Source: Hericium rajendrae (taxonomy: Eukaryota; Basidiomycota; Agaricomycetes; Russulales; Hericiaceae). From it: 64,000 bases of DNA. The translations under genes and the position numbers were made by a program. The stretch's first letter is position 1. Every line of letters starts with the position of its first letter. The DNA lies in the NCBI GenBank assembly GCA_033439255.1, contig CM065881.1, positions 1,116,001 through 1,180,000 on the forward strand. The letters are read 5' to 3'. This document shows, in pieces, positions 32,240-44,392 of the stretch. Below the pieces are notes generated by a model, which saw nothing but the letters and a program-made list of their open reading frames with translations, made no database searches and had not been told where the DNA came from.

Positions 32240-32566
32240 AGCCTGATCCATCCGATTTATGGATTATAGGATGCGCAGCTAGCTGCATCAGGATCTGTGC
32301 ATCGTGCCTCGAGGCCACCGGGATGGACATTCGGATACTGCGCCGCACGCGACAAGCTCCGGAAATACAACGACCACCGGGCGTCGCACGTCTGCGGAGA
32401 TTCCAGCCTTTCTCCGGGACAGAACCGTCATAGACTCGTGGCACAGATTGAAAAACTCTCAACGGAAACGCTGGCGGAGCTAGAAGAGCGTTGGGAAAGT
32501 ATTTGGAAGGGCCTATGGTGGTTCTATTTTGTGAACCGGCTTGCTGCCTCGATATCCAGGCGCTAG
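32240..32566 (+). pseudogene. Decayed paralogue of the small gene at 34750-35142
   Basis: The plus strand reads SDLWIIGCAASCIRIC and then, in a shifted frame, DKLRKYNDHRASHVCGDSSL and GQNRHRLVAQIEKLSTETL. These align in order with PDIWILGCAVSCAKI, HDKVRDHSGTWTSQIC and GKDRHRLVVELERSMN of the minus-strand gene 2.5 kb away. A frame change between the two blocks and stops indicate a pseudogene, lying inverted with respect to its relative. Confidence 0.6.
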
Positions 32567-34749
32567 ATGTGTGCGTCATGTCTTTACAGACTTTTATCCT
32601 GTGACAGTTCAATGCTAGTCTTGCAGGCTTTTAAGCTCGCGGGTGCTTCGCTCGAGGTACTTCATACGAGTCCTGATACCCGGCTTCAATGCCAGAAATG
32701 TTATGAGTCTTGACATGAACTCGGATACGTAGGTAAGACGAACCTGGCGTGTTCGCCTTTGCTCTCAAGCGCGCGATAGTGTTCGATCGCGGCGAGCTGT
32801 GCGGGCTTGATGGTGCCTACGATTGGATAGTAAGATCCATTGACGTGGACAGAACGGATAATCACGTATCAGAGACATGGACGACGTTCGGCATGTTCTG
32901 TCTGTCCCTCGATGGACGACAGCAACGTCAAAGCGCCCCATGCGATGCGGTACGGATCGCGGGCGATGCCAATAATACAGAGAGCCTTGTCGTCAGGGAG
33001 AAGTACTTCACCGCGCATCTGTTAGAATAGCCCATGATACTGAGACATCGCGCGCACCATTGAGAGAGGAACCAACAGCGCCCCAGCCGACATCGCCAAA
33101 GTGGACGATGACGCTCTGACGGAGAGCGGCGAAGACGTTCTTACTAGTGATATGCGGCGTGGCGCTGGGCCCAGGTGTCGTTAAGAGTATAAGCTCCACA
33201 AGCAGCCAGCGGTTCTGATACGAGTCAACGCTGAACACAAAGCATCCGTTGGACGTTGCTTGGACGGCCGACCCTGAAGCGGACCATCGTGTCGAATGCA
33301 GAATACACGGGCGCTTCGAGTGTAGAGGGGACGGGCGCTAACGAATTGATGGTAGGAAACCCTAGCCTCTGGTTCACCTGGGGACATCCGACTCCAGTCT
33401 TCGTCTTTTTGACTGCTTCACCGATGCCTGTCTGCTAGAACTCCGTGTCTACAGAATCTCCCATCACTCTCAACCTTTCCTACCGCGGAGCCAGTTTTGT
33501 TCTTGCCCTGCTGCCCACGGAGACACACGCTGTTCTCCACGCCCGTCTCGAAGCCCTGACTGCCCTCATCTAGAGCACCCACGATGCGGGACTGAAAGAT
33601 GGCATGGAGATCACGCGGCTAGGCCCGACGGAGAACGAGCTCGGCGCATGATGAAGACGAGCGCGAGCGCATCATGGCCGAGCACCAGGCCTGCGTAGTC
33701 GTCAAGGTGTATTAAAGTGACTTTTCTCTTATTCAAAACTGCATCAGGTCTGCACGACCTGCCGCTCCTCCGCAAATACGCGCACGCACCGCGTCGAGCC
33801 ACTCGCGCACCTCCCCAACCTTGGCCTTCGGCGCGCTCCTCATGCGGCTCGCATGCACGTGTGTACTAACATCCCGCGCGCCGTACGAACAGCTACACCT
33901 GCTTTGTACTAACATCCCGCGCGCCGTACGAGCAGCTACACCTGCTTTGGCTGAACGAAAATCGCGGGCAGACGGTACGCCTGCGTGTACGCACGGATGC
34001 GTGCGACAGCGTGCGCGCGTATCTAGACTTACGGAGCGTATCTAGACGTGCGGCACGTCCTATGACTGACGCGTGATGTGTGGGGAGATGAACTCATGGC
34101 TGCACCGCGAGGCCGGCGCCGTGTTCGAGCGCACCGCCGACGAGGGCACGCGCATGATCGGTGCGTCCGCGGAGGTCTATGCTTCTATGGCCCCGCCTCC
34201 GCGTCGTCCGAGCTCGAGGCCGCGGCACAGACATACACTCTCGACGAAGCGGGCGCGGTGCGTTTTCGGGAGACAGCGCAGAAGAGAGGAGGCGGAGGGC
34301 GTTAGATGCGAAGATGCTGCGACTGCGTCGGAAGGAGGAGCTGAAGGCACACGGCCGCGGCCAATCGCGACGTGTTCATCGATCTTCGTACACACACAGC
34401 CCTGGGCCTAGTTGACTCTAGTGTGCACAGATGACGGATATGATGATTCGTACGGCCAATCGCAGGTTTGCTTGTAACGACGATCAACTCCTTAACCTTA
34501 TGATGTTCGATATATATCTCGTTTTCAGGCTGTCATAACCACGACATCTCCATCCCAAGACCGAGATCGAACAGTTAAGACCATGCCATCTGGCGTCCGG
34601 CGTCATATGGGATCATACTTTCTCTGAACCAGAGCATTGCGCAGTTGATTCCTGTCGATAATTAACCTATGTTTGCCGAGTCGCCGTCAATCTCATTCTA
34701 TACCAAAAGCTCCCTGTTTCCTCCCCTCCTCTACTTCACAACCTTCCAT
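32567..34749. other. Gene-poor stretch with coding relics
   Basis: Near 33455-33716 the plus strand has protein-like pieces (SYRGASFVLALLPTETHAV; ERERIMAEHQACVVVKVY then stop) split by stops, so probably a broken host gene. Other frames up to 110 codons (e.g. 34073-34411) lack any protein signature. A 43-base tandem duplication lies at 33864-33949. Confidence 0.35.
33864..33949 (+). repeat. 43-bp tandem duplication
   Basis: Two adjacent copies of a 43-base unit beginning TACTAACATCCCGCGCGCCG, differing at one base. Confidence 0.9.
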
Positions 34750-35142
34750 CTAGTAAGCATCTGCGAACAGTAGAAGCACCATAGGTTCGTCCAGATACTT
34801 CCCCAAATCCTCTCTTAGCTTCGCCGGCATCTCCATTGGCAGCTTCGCTTCAAGCTCTGCTCGATTCATGCTCCTCTCCAGCTCCACAACGAGTCTGTGA
34901 CGATCCTTCCCCGACGGAAGACTGAGATCTACGCAGATCTGAGACGTCCAGGTGCCGCTGTGGTCCCTGACCTTGTCGTGGGCGAAATCTTCGAATTGAC
35001 AATCGGTACCACCGGGGGTGCAGGTATGGTCCTCAGGGAGGCCTTTAAACGAGGCACGGATCTTAGCGCAGCTGACTGCGCATCCGAGGATCCAGATATC
35101 GGGAAACTCGTCAGGGCCGACTTTCTCAGCAGAGCGAGACAT
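34750..35142 (-). CDS. Small uncharacterised protein, 130 residues
   Basis: A single open frame from MSRSAEKVGPDEF to MVLLLFADAY. Composition is protein-like: four cysteines in the N-terminal half (GCAVSC; HTCTPGGTDC) and a GKDRHRLVVELERSM block. I do not recognise the family. The decayed relative at 32240-32566 keeps the same blocks, so the sequence has been under protein-coding constraint and has duplicated locally. No signal peptide; the C-terminus ends in a short hydrophobic stretch. Upstream exons cannot be excluded. Confidence 0.6.
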   Translation of the reverse strand: MSRSAEKVGPDEFPDIWILGCAVSCAKIRASFKGLPEDHTCTPGGTDCQFEDFAHDKVRDHSGTWTSQICVDLSLPSGKDRHRLVVELERSMNRAELEAKLPMEMPAKLREDLGKYLDEPMVLLLFADAY

Positions 35143-36399
35143 GATGGAAGCTCTGTGAAAAGCAGTCGCCCGCCGTGAATGAGTATGATGGCGTGGTGAT
35201 ATGCCAAGCTATGGCTCACTTCTTCACGAATGTGATCAAGATATATCAATCACGCTTCCTAGAATGGGAGTAAGTAGTGCTGGTACGAAGAGGGTTGCTT
35301 TAGATGTTTTGCGTGCGTCCACTTCGTAGAAGAATACAAATAGATGCACTACTGTCACGGCGAGATACCACGTTTGTTGGCAATTAAGCACACACAGTCG
35401 GTCGCGACATGTCAGTCCATCTCGAGCTCAACATTTTTATTTATATAGCGCTTCATTCAGATAATCATACCAGCCCAGATCCATTCGATGTGCCTTCAGC
35501 GCGGAATCGAAGTGGCCATCCTTACCGAGCCTTACCGAGTCAGTGCGTTGATAGGCGGGTTACATGTCGAGCGGCCCGACCCCCGCGCCGCGACTCGGCG
35601 CCGAGCAAGCCTTCTAAACAAGCGCTCAATCGCACCGAATCGATAAATCTCTTGAAACGGGTCGCTGGACCAGGCCCATGCGCGTCTCAAGGTCTGCGTG
35701 CCGGAGACGAATCTCTGCATCGCGTACTGCTGAGCAGTTCCATACGAGTCGATTTTGTGTCGTAACTCGTTTGTTGATCTGTACCGCGGACGTGTCATGC
35801 GGGAGCGCTGGCCAGCGATAGGCAAGTCTCCCTCTCTACAGCCTACGAACATCGCAGGCACACGATATGAGAGACGAGTCGACCTCTGGTCAGCGCACTA
35901 TCGATTCTCAAGCCTCTGCTGTAGGCGTCGGTGAAGTCATGCTGAAAGAGGGCAGTCCCTTTGCAAAGGCGCGGCGCGAACGATGGTGGGCGCGAAACTT
36001 GACAGACAGTGGCTCGGATTGGGTATTCATTGTATAACGTGTGGATATAATTGCGCGGGAGTATAGTAAAATGCGAGAGGCTGATGCCACAACAAGACAG
36101 CGCAAACAGCAATGCCGTAGTATATGTGACAGGATAATGCGAGGGAATACTGATATTGCCATGAATACGGGGTGACAGAGCAGGGGAGCAGTGACCTATG
36201 AGACAGCACAAATGGGGTGTGTAGCGCAATGGAGATAGTAATATAGTATAGGCTGTGGGGAGGCATAGGAAGCGATGGGATATGACGCAACACGATCCAG
36301 ATAACATAACATGGGAAATAACCTTAGAATAGAGAAACAGCACGCGGCGCACATCGTCGCCTTGACTTACCGATACAAATCAATCGCTACATGTATGAA
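35143..36399. other. No gene recognised
   Basis: Frames of up to 169 codons (35843-36352, minus) read as AT-rich, low-information sequence without motifs. Confidence 0.4.
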
Positions 36400-38450
36400 T
36401 TAGGTGGATGGACCTAAAGACCAGTCAGAATGAACGCCGGGGAGCTGATTGCCTAGAAACGCACCAGCCTCTTGTTCTTGTTCTTGTTCTTGTTCTTGTT
36501 CTTGTTCTTGTATTTCGTCTACCACGCGATGCCAATTCTCTCCTTTCTTCAACTGTGCCTTGATGTGCTTCTTCAAGTTCCCTGCCTGCGTGTATGCGTT
36601 ACCACAGACACATGCATACTTCATCCTCTGATGCTCGTTGAGGATGTGCTTTCCCAAGTCCCATGGATGCATGTACCCCTCACTGCATCCTACCACCCAC
36701 TCGCACTTCCAAGTTAGAGGCGATCCGCCATGACACCCGCCGTGCGCGTCCCTGATATGATTTCCAAGTGTATTCTTGGACCAGTCCTTCCGGGTCGTGC
36801 AGTTCGCGATCTGGCACTTGACCAGGGCCTTGACGCCGCGGACCCTGTTGGCTTTCGGAGCCCCTCCCTTTGCCACCAGCGAGCGATCAGCGAGCCCGTT
36901 CGTAGCACTAGTTGCACGCTTGCGCGGCGCATTCGAACCCTTGTGAGGGCCCGCAAGGACCTTGACCTGCTCTGCGGCAGCAGGTGCGGGCGCGGACCCA
37001 TGGGCGGGCAGCGCAAACGCGCCGCCAACGACCCCGCCTAAGACATGAGGTAACGGCTGCCCATTGCTCGAGGCAGCCTGAGGAACCGGGAATGGCGGGC
37101 GCGCGTAGCCCTCCGTTACGTAGTGACCGAGCCGCACCTGGCCATTCGGAGGAACCTGGCCACGGTGAAGTGGCAGCGATGCGTGCCCGGTGACGTCGTG
37201 AGGAGGGAGGTAGTGAGGGAGAATTTGGAGCGGTTGATGTTGAGCATAGGGCGGTCGGTCTCCCCAGGAGGCAGCGAGGTTCGTCGGGAGCTGGGGTGTG
37301 ACTGTTCCATATGGATTTCCCTGGTAGCCCAAGGAGGTGGTGCCAGCATATTCAGGCGCGGGCAGCGCATGCTGATGCGGGATGTGTGGGGTCGTAAACT
37401 GAGCAGGCCTAGTGCCTGCATATGGGGTGTGTCCGTGCGATGTGGGCGAGGGATGCTGATGAAGCAGGGACGAAGGAAGGTCAGACAGAAACTGCGCGCG
37501 GGCGGGAGGAGGTCGACTGCATAGAGACTGGGCAAAGGCATCCGTGGGACCGGGTGCAAAACGTGGACTTGGCGGTTGGAGACGACGATCACTTATGGCG
37601 TTGGCGCGGGCCAGACTGTGAGGGACAAGATCAATGAGCATGGAATGTATCGCTGGCGCAGGAAAGGAACGGCTGACATCGTAGCCGGTGTGAACCGCTC
37701 AGGAATGAACCTGGCGTCATAAACGCCAGACGACGTCGCGGAACCATGCTCTGCCTGCAGACCATATGGGCTAGGGTCGTTATAGTGGTCGTCGGACGTC
37801 GACTTGCGCCTGAGTCGAGGTGGCATCGCATCAATGAGCGTCGATGAATCGGCAGGATGAGAAACATAGACGGGAGAACCCACCCGTCAGTGGGAGACGA
37901 CATGTCGGAGGCTGGGGAGAGACCCGATGCGCCAACTAGCTCCAGAGGCGTCCGCGGCGTCGCGGGCGAGAAGCCCCGACTGCTGTCATTGTTAAGAATA
38001 TGTTCTTTGAGTACCGAGAACGTCTGTCGGGAAGGAGGAAAGTGGCTTACGAGGTGGAGGGTGTCGCCTCGTCGAGCATCAGATCAGGAACATCTACATT
38101 CCATAAGCCTATGTCTACATCGCCGGCCTGCAGATTATGGTCGGTCAATAAGGCGCTATCGATCTTGTTCCATGCACGATTCGAGTGCAATTCGAGCCTG
38201 AGCAGTGGCATAGTTCCCAGTGAGCATCCATGAACCGGCACGACGAGGAACATGGATGGTAGAACTCACTCGTTGGTATGAGCTTCACCGAACGTCAACC
38301 CATTAATTTCTTCAACCATGTAGGGATCCTGAGCCGCGTCTGGAACCCTGAAACCGGTGGCATTACACACAGTGAGCTCCAACGCACTCAGGAAGGGAAG
38401 CGATCGACCGAGAAAACTTACCTATTGGACTGGTAATGAGAAGCAGGCAT
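36400..38450 (-). CDS. C2H2-like zinc-finger protein, six exons, about 574 residues
   Basis: A model with exons 38450-38422, 38347-38270, 38197-38051, 37982-37884, 37809-37711 and 37672-36400 stays in frame throughout (MPASHYQSNR ... VPDAAQDPYMVEEINGLTF ...). The last intron is only 38 bases, so that junction is the weakest. The N-terminal two thirds are Pro/Ser/His-rich and likely disordered; the C-terminal part has C2H2-like fingers (CQIANC...NHIRDAHGG; CEWVVGC...KHILNEHQRM; CVCGNAYTQAGNLKKHIKAQ) at about 36850-36530. A hexanucleotide run (TTCTTG, 36473-36510) encodes repeated Glu-Gln near the end. Probably a nuclear DNA-binding regulator; target unknown. Confidence 0.72.
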
Positions 38451-40288
38451 CGTGTGGTATCGGTAGATTGAGAAACAACAAGAAATGCAGAGCAAGACCC
38501 GAAGTGGGCCTTGAAAGTGGAGGAAGGAGAGTGAGAGTGAGAGTGAGAGAGGCCGTGACTGAGCCTTGAACCGACGCGTCTGTCACGTTGCCCTCCACAA
38601 AAGTGTCGTGACCGTTGTCGATCGTGGACTTGATGCACCGCGTCATACCAACAATAGCCGGAAGGCGCTGTTAATGACCGTCATATGAAAGGAACACGCA
38701 CATCTCAAGCAAGCTCCTGTTGCGCTCGCACAGCTCTTGGATGCCGTCCAGAACATGGCCGCTACGTATTCATGGCAATGGCATGCTGGACAATCGCACG
38801 TAGGGTCTAGAACCGTTAGTATCTTTCAGTGAGTTCAAACATATCAAACATATCGATGAAGGAAGTATTTCCGCTATGACTTCTCAAGATCCAGCCATGG
38901 CTCCCTTTTGAGCTCGACTTGCAGGGCATGCGTACCCTCGTACTCGTCTTGTGGCGATTCCGACTGAAATTCGCCTCCGTAGATTACATTGTCCGGCTCT
39001 TTCGTTGATCTCCGTGGACTGTGGCCACACCAGGTGTCCTAGGACTCAAACGCGAATCTTTACGCCAAGACCAAGGCCTAAGACCAGTGTACCAGTGGCA
39101 TGTCATCATCCATGCGAAGACTCCGGGTGGTGCTTGCATCCCCGAGCTGCAAGTACTTCCCTTAGTTCCCTACAAAGCAATGCAAAAGCAAAACTGTCAG
39201 TTTTCCTTGGTATATCTCATACTTTACCTTGACAAATCGAGGAGGGGACTGGGGTGATCTCACCTATCTGTCCAAATATGCTGAATATCAGTTATGATGC
39301 CGATAGTTTTGAATCCCCCGTGCTCGACATAACGAAGATGCCCTGAATCCAATGACAACGAGAATTCTTCAAACCAATGTTGATACGTCTTATACCCACC
39401 TTGCAAAGGAGTCGAGATAAATCGCCATCTGACTTAACCTGCTTTCGATCTCCAAGGACGCCGATCACCATTACCCGGTATGCCTGACGAGCTCGGTATC
39501 AGTGTATTCTACACAGAATGAACTCACAGGCTGGCTTCTATCGAGCCCTCCATGAAATGGACCTCAAGTTTCACGAACTTCGGACCTCTGGCGTATGAAA
39601 TTGCCGTCGAGACACCTGGATAGTCAGACGAGTCGATCCTGAGGCACGATGGTTGAGTAAGCGGCTACTCTGCCTTTGGGAGACTACGTGGATACCACTT
39701 CGTAGACAGTCGCCATCGGATGAGCTAGTCCGAACGTCTTAGAGACCGACGTATACTTCATTTTCGGCGCTTTCTGGGAGTCCTGCGCACATTGACACAT
39801 GGGCTGGCAGTCTCCAGGAGCGAGCGTTGAATAGCTCGACAGGTTTGTGGGCGCGCGGTCAGCCCTTTCTCCGAGCCAATTGACCTAGAAAGTTGCCAGA
39901 ACGTGCTCTTCTCGCCAAATATGTGGACATCTCACCTTATCTGTCCGCCGTAAGGCTGCCTTGAGAGGCTTCGGGCGTATACATGGCGTGCAGCCGTGAA
40001 ACTTTGTTGGTAGCAGGCGCCGCGTGGACAGCGTGACGCTGACCACTCGCTGACCCAACATCATCATCTTCTTTTGATTCACACCGTCATGCTTCTAAGT
40101 ACAGCTGTCGGGGAGTTCTTAGTTGTCGCTCTACATTTTGTCTCTCGAATTCGTGTCTCAAACACGCATCGCGGTCTCAATATCTCATCTCCCGTTTCAA
40201 TATCTCATCTCCCGTTTCAAGATTCTACAGAGGGAGATGTGGACGCGATGTGGACACGATATGGACGGCGGCTGTGCTGCCCAATGTG
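38451..40288. other. No gene recognised
   Basis: About 1.8 kb with short frames only. A direct 18-base duplication (AATATCTCATCTCCCGTT twice at 40178-40216) is visible. The segment up to 38640 probably holds the zinc-finger gene promoter. Confidence 0.35.
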
Positions 40289-40509
40289 ACGGTAAAGAAG
40301 CACGTTATGTCACGCGTTATTCTCCCCTTCCTACGCGGGGGGAGCGTCACGGCAAGCATCAGACAAGGTCGAGTCTTTATGGGAGGCTGCAGCGAGATAT
40401 CCGCATGGCAAGCATAGGTCTTACATGCATCGACTTACCTACGTGTTTGGACTTCAAGTCGCAGGCTTCAAGGCCTGCTGCCGCACGCAGCGTTCGTCGT
40501 TTGTGGCTA
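40289..40509 (+). repeat. 0.2-kb dispersed repeat, copy 2
   Basis: Same orientation as 31833-32043, 8.3 kb away; slightly longer through a small duplication around CGCAGGCTTCAAGGCCTG. Confidence 0.8.
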
Positions 40510-40717
40510 CGAAACGCCCTCACACGCATGCTGCAGCGAAGAGTGGAGCATTATATTTAGACTCGCTACCACAGCCTACAGATGGAAAACCATCTATTAA
40601 GGATAACATAGGGTATATCCTGCCAAACAAACCTACTCGTATAACCCGTCTATCTCAACCAAAGTCCCGACAAATACAAGAAGAAAAGATGCAGTCGGAT
40701 GCAGTCGACGCGCTAGC

Positions 40718-41540
40718 TTATTGCGTGACCTGCTGAGGCCGCCGCGTCAGCGCCCCGCACATGTCGAGGATGTCCGAGGGGATCGGGCCCGCCATCAACT
40801 CGGCGAGGCGCGCCGGGACACGCTCGTGTGTGCTCGACCGCTCGGGACGCTTGCCTGGCCGCTCTCCGCACGTCTCGGCCATACCTGAATCGTTCCTATG
40901 GACACGACAATCAGCAACGTCACCAAGGGAGAAAGAAGTCCAAGAATTCCACTCACTCGAGGCAATCATGTTTCCGCTTCAGCGCGGCGCACGTCCGGCG
41001 CAGCGCATCGCGCTCATCACGCAGCGCGCGCGCATACGCGGCCGCCGCCCGCCCGGACGACACGAGCCCGCGCTGCGCGGCGGCCTGCATGTCCGCGAAG
41101 TGGCGCCAACGCGAGCAGCATTCGCGCAATGCCGCATTTTCCGCCTGCAAGCGCGCGCGCTCGGACGCGGCGGCCGTCTCTTCGACCGAGCCGGGGGCGG
41201 GCGCGGCGGGATCGATGTACAGGCGGCGAAGGGGCGCCTGGAAGTACGGTTTGAGGGGGGAGGGGACGACGGTCGGATCCACCATCGCTGAGGGCGACGT
41301 TAGTGCCGGTGGCCCGAGGGGGGTGGGGAGGGGCTCAGTACCTATAGGGAGCGAGCGGCGGCACGTGGGGCAGGTGGGCGTCATGCGGACGCTTTGCACG
41401 AGGCATGGCTGACAGAATACATGTCCTGGAGATGTCTCTCGTCAGCAGCAGCTGCTGCTTCCTCGTTGCCGGCAAGACATACCGCATGGGAGTGCGATTG
41501 GTGAGTTGAGGGTATCGAAGCAAATGGGACAGGTGCACAT
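40718..41540 (-). CDS. RING-finger protein with coiled coil
   Basis: Four exons fit: 41540-41483 (MCTCPICFDTLNSPIALPC), 41425-41342 (GHVFCQPCLVQSVRMTPTC, PTCRRSLP), 41287-40957 and 40895-40718. The first two give a complete C3HC4 RING split by an intron between the third cysteine and the histidine. Then comes a heptad-like Ala/Glu/Arg-rich helix (ERARLQAENAALREC ... RDERDALRRTCAALKRKH), and a C-terminal LAELMAGPIPSDILDMCGAL. The product is about 217 residues. RING proteins are usually E3 ubiquitin ligases; partner unknown. The RING layout and intron position resemble the gene at 49459. Confidence 0.82.
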
Positions 41541-43019
41541 TGCGATGACGCCCTAGGAAGTGCTGAAGGTATTAGATTGTAGAATGAGGAAAAGGGCAGG
41601 GTGCATTTATCGATTCAAATGGCGTGGGGTTCTCGGGAAACAGCGCGTATGAGGTTATATAGTGCCATCGAGCCCAGTCTGGTGTTGGTTCCGGTCACCG
41701 CATATTCGGCTTTACTATGGCCTGAACTGTTGAACTTCGTCGAGAAACGGGAGCGGGCGAGTGACGTCGCTGCAAACAGTCTGCAAATACTGTCCGTAAG
41801 AGCTTGGCGGATCTAGAAGGTCTGGCACCGATCTCGCTCCAATTACTCGGGGGCAGTGCATAAGGAGGCCACAGGCTGCCGAAACGGATGGGGTGTATTC
41901 AGTTTGACGGGAACGTCATTGGATCAGCGTGGATCGCGCCTGGCCATGCCTCGAGTGCGCGATGCTCGTAACACGTTCCGGTGCTTGTGCATCGAGGAAA
42001 TGCGATCATAGACAATCTGTGAGCAACGAAAAGGGCCTTCGCATTATGTTTGGGCCATGCACTTGTCAGAATGAGCAAAAACGACAAAAGGAAAACGAAG
42101 GAGGCAGCACTCGAGACCAGCACCGCGGCGGCCCGGTGCAGGGTCCTTACACAGCCACTGTTCTCGTTCCTAGTCGCGTTTGCCTCCGTCTTGTCGAGTC
42201 TCCTCTGCTTGGCTCTTACTTCGCCCTTATTCTATGAGATTCTATGCCCTATGTCGTCGGCGGGCGGGCCTCGTCCTATCTCGGATCTCGATCATGTCCG
42301 CTGTATTTGCAGATTGAATCCGATACTACTGAGCCTCGCGCGCGTGCGCAGCGAGTGCTGCACACGAACGCTGACACCTTGCATGCTCCTCTCCTGGCGG
42401 CTGAACACACTGCTCGGAGGTTATAACGGAGTGGCATAAACCACTCGTCAATCATTGACGCCGCTCGATGTGCCTCCAGTAGAATATAATAGCCCTATTC
42501 AATTACTGCTATCTGCTCTGTTCTTCGGCCATTATGTAGGCATCATAAGCGAGGAGAGCAGTGCTAGACGGACATAACATAGGGCTACGCACCGGAGCCG
42601 CGGAAATGATCGGCTGGGCAATCTGGCGGGACCGATGCCAGAAGGTGGAAACGGACGGTAGTCGGTCGGGCGGCCCATAGTGGAAGCATGATAGCACATG
42701 AATTGGAGAGCGCTACTGAACGCCGGCTTCACCCACAGGCTCAAAACTATCGAACGTGCCGTCCGTCCAAGAAGTCTGCATATCATCCAACTCAAATACA
42801 AATAACCAAAATAGTAGCCGACTCACACGACGGTCAAGTATTCCTGGACGCGCTCACACGACCCCTCATATCCGCTCTCCATAGACCCCTGCGCGGCGAT
42901 CTCCCAACAACGCGCGCTGTGAAATGCGCAACGCGACATGCGGCCTGGATTCCGCGAGACAAGCGCTAGCCGATGTGATCACCGAATGCAGCCTCGGGCA
43001 ACGACGTCATTCCACGCTG
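41541..43019. other. No gene recognised
   Basis: Frames of up to 129 codons (42050-42439, plus) have no motif or splice support. Confidence 0.4.
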
Positions 43020-43532
43020 CTACTTTGCAACGGAGCTCGCGGGCTTCGCCAATGATGCGGCCCCCGCCAATCCAACCATAGGCATTGGCCGCTTCGCGAA
43101 GACCAGCTTCTTGCGCACGATGGCACGTATTTCGTATGACGGCGACGCGCGTGCGTCAGAATCTACGTCCATCGCGTCTGCGTCTGCGGAATGTGGTACA
43201 GCACGGTGCAGCACGGCGAGCGGTTTACTGAGGTTGATGATCTTGCCTTCGAGGAGATGGTAGCCTATGAGGAGCGTCGGCTTGCCCTTGAGTGGCGCAT
43301 GCAAAGTGAGTTTGGCAGGACAGAACACAGTAAGTAAGCGCACCTTTCCATCTGCATCGATCGTCAGCTTGCCCACTGTCTGTCCGCGTTTGTCGCCTTC
43401 GACCTCGAGCGAACCTTGCAGCTCGATCAGGGCCAGCTCGGACGTGCCGATTTGCGCCAGCGCGGGTGGTAGGGCTGGTCCTTCTTCAAAAGGACTTAGC
43501 GCGAGCGTGACAGGAATGATCATGGACTTCAA
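43020..43532 (-). CDS. CTF8: Ctf8, subunit of the Ctf18 replication factor C-like complex
   Basis: The spliced product (intron 43343-43287, 57 bases and a multiple of three, so the frame also reads through) carries the Ctf8 signature: ELALIELQGSLEVEG, QTVGKLTIDADGK joined to GKPTLLIGYHLLEGKIINL, then KPLAVLHR. About 151 residues, usual for fungi. Ctf8 with Dcc1 and Ctf18 loads PCNA at replication forks and supports sister-chromatid cohesion. Start MKSMIIPVTL at 43532; the Ala/Asp-rich insert (ADADAMDVDSDA) is typical of fungal versions. Just upstream lies a short GTAGGTGGT repeat. Confidence 0.88.
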   Translation of the reverse strand: MKSMIIPVTLALSPFEEGPALPPALAQIGTSELALIELQGSLEVEGDKRGQTVGKLTIDADGKVRLLTVFCPAKLTLHAPLKGKPTLLIGYHLLEGKIINLSKPLAVLHRAVPHSADADAMDVDSDARASPSYEIRAIVRKKLVFAKRPMPMVGLAGAASLAKPASSVAK

Positions 43533-44392
43533 GGAATCGTGTAGGTGGTGTAGGTGGTGTAGTAGAGCCTGAGATTCAGAAGAGCGCGCGTCGAGACGCG
43601 TCGCGTCCTCAACGCGACCGTGGGAGTGTTTTGAGCGGCTCCGGACCGGACCGGGCAGTTCGCTCCTGCTTCTCTCTTGAAGTTCCTTCTTTCAGGATGC
43701 ATTATTCTATTCTTTCCTGGCATAATCTCCATGAACTTCAACAGCCCCTCTCTGCAGGGCTGGGCCGTTTCATGTCCGACCGGATCCTCAAATTTCGAGG
43801 TTTTGAAACCCAATACCCGACCAGTCTTTAGTGACCTTACGAGCAGTCCGAACTTGAACTGGCAATTCGGGAAGGACCTGTCTTCGATTTGAAGTAGCCC
43901 GTATATTCCTTTGTGCCAGTCACATTCCATTTTTGGGCGTCCTGAGTGCTTTTGCATTTTCTGCCAACGCGATCTTGGTGACGCGAAGTATCTCCCGCAA
44001 GTTGAGCTTGATATCCATTGTACTTACTCAAACCTGTCTGCTTGTCTAACGTTTTGATGCAGAACTATATGATGGTTTCGTTTGGTACTTCCGATTTGCT
44101 TCTTCTGCATATGCAAATGTATGTCTCCGCCCAAATGGAAACATACTGATAGAAGATGTCTGTGAGGGGGATGCCCAGCTTGCAAAGAATCCAGCTGACG
44201 ATTCATCAATTCAACGCTGTCCTCACGGACACACACAAAATTTCGTCGCGAGAGACGGCAAGCGTACAGAGGTTGTCGTCGCCTTGCGCGGATAGTGCAG
44301 CACTCCGATTCGACGGTGGAATCATGCTAACCATGCCCTCAACGGCAATAAGTTTCCGACTAGTTTTTCCCGCGCGAGACTGATGAGAATAT
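43533..44392. other. No gene recognised
   Basis: Ctf8 promoter side with GTGTAGGTG repeats (43541-43562). A 142-codon minus frame (43957-43529) has no motif. Unremarkable otherwise. Confidence 0.4.
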
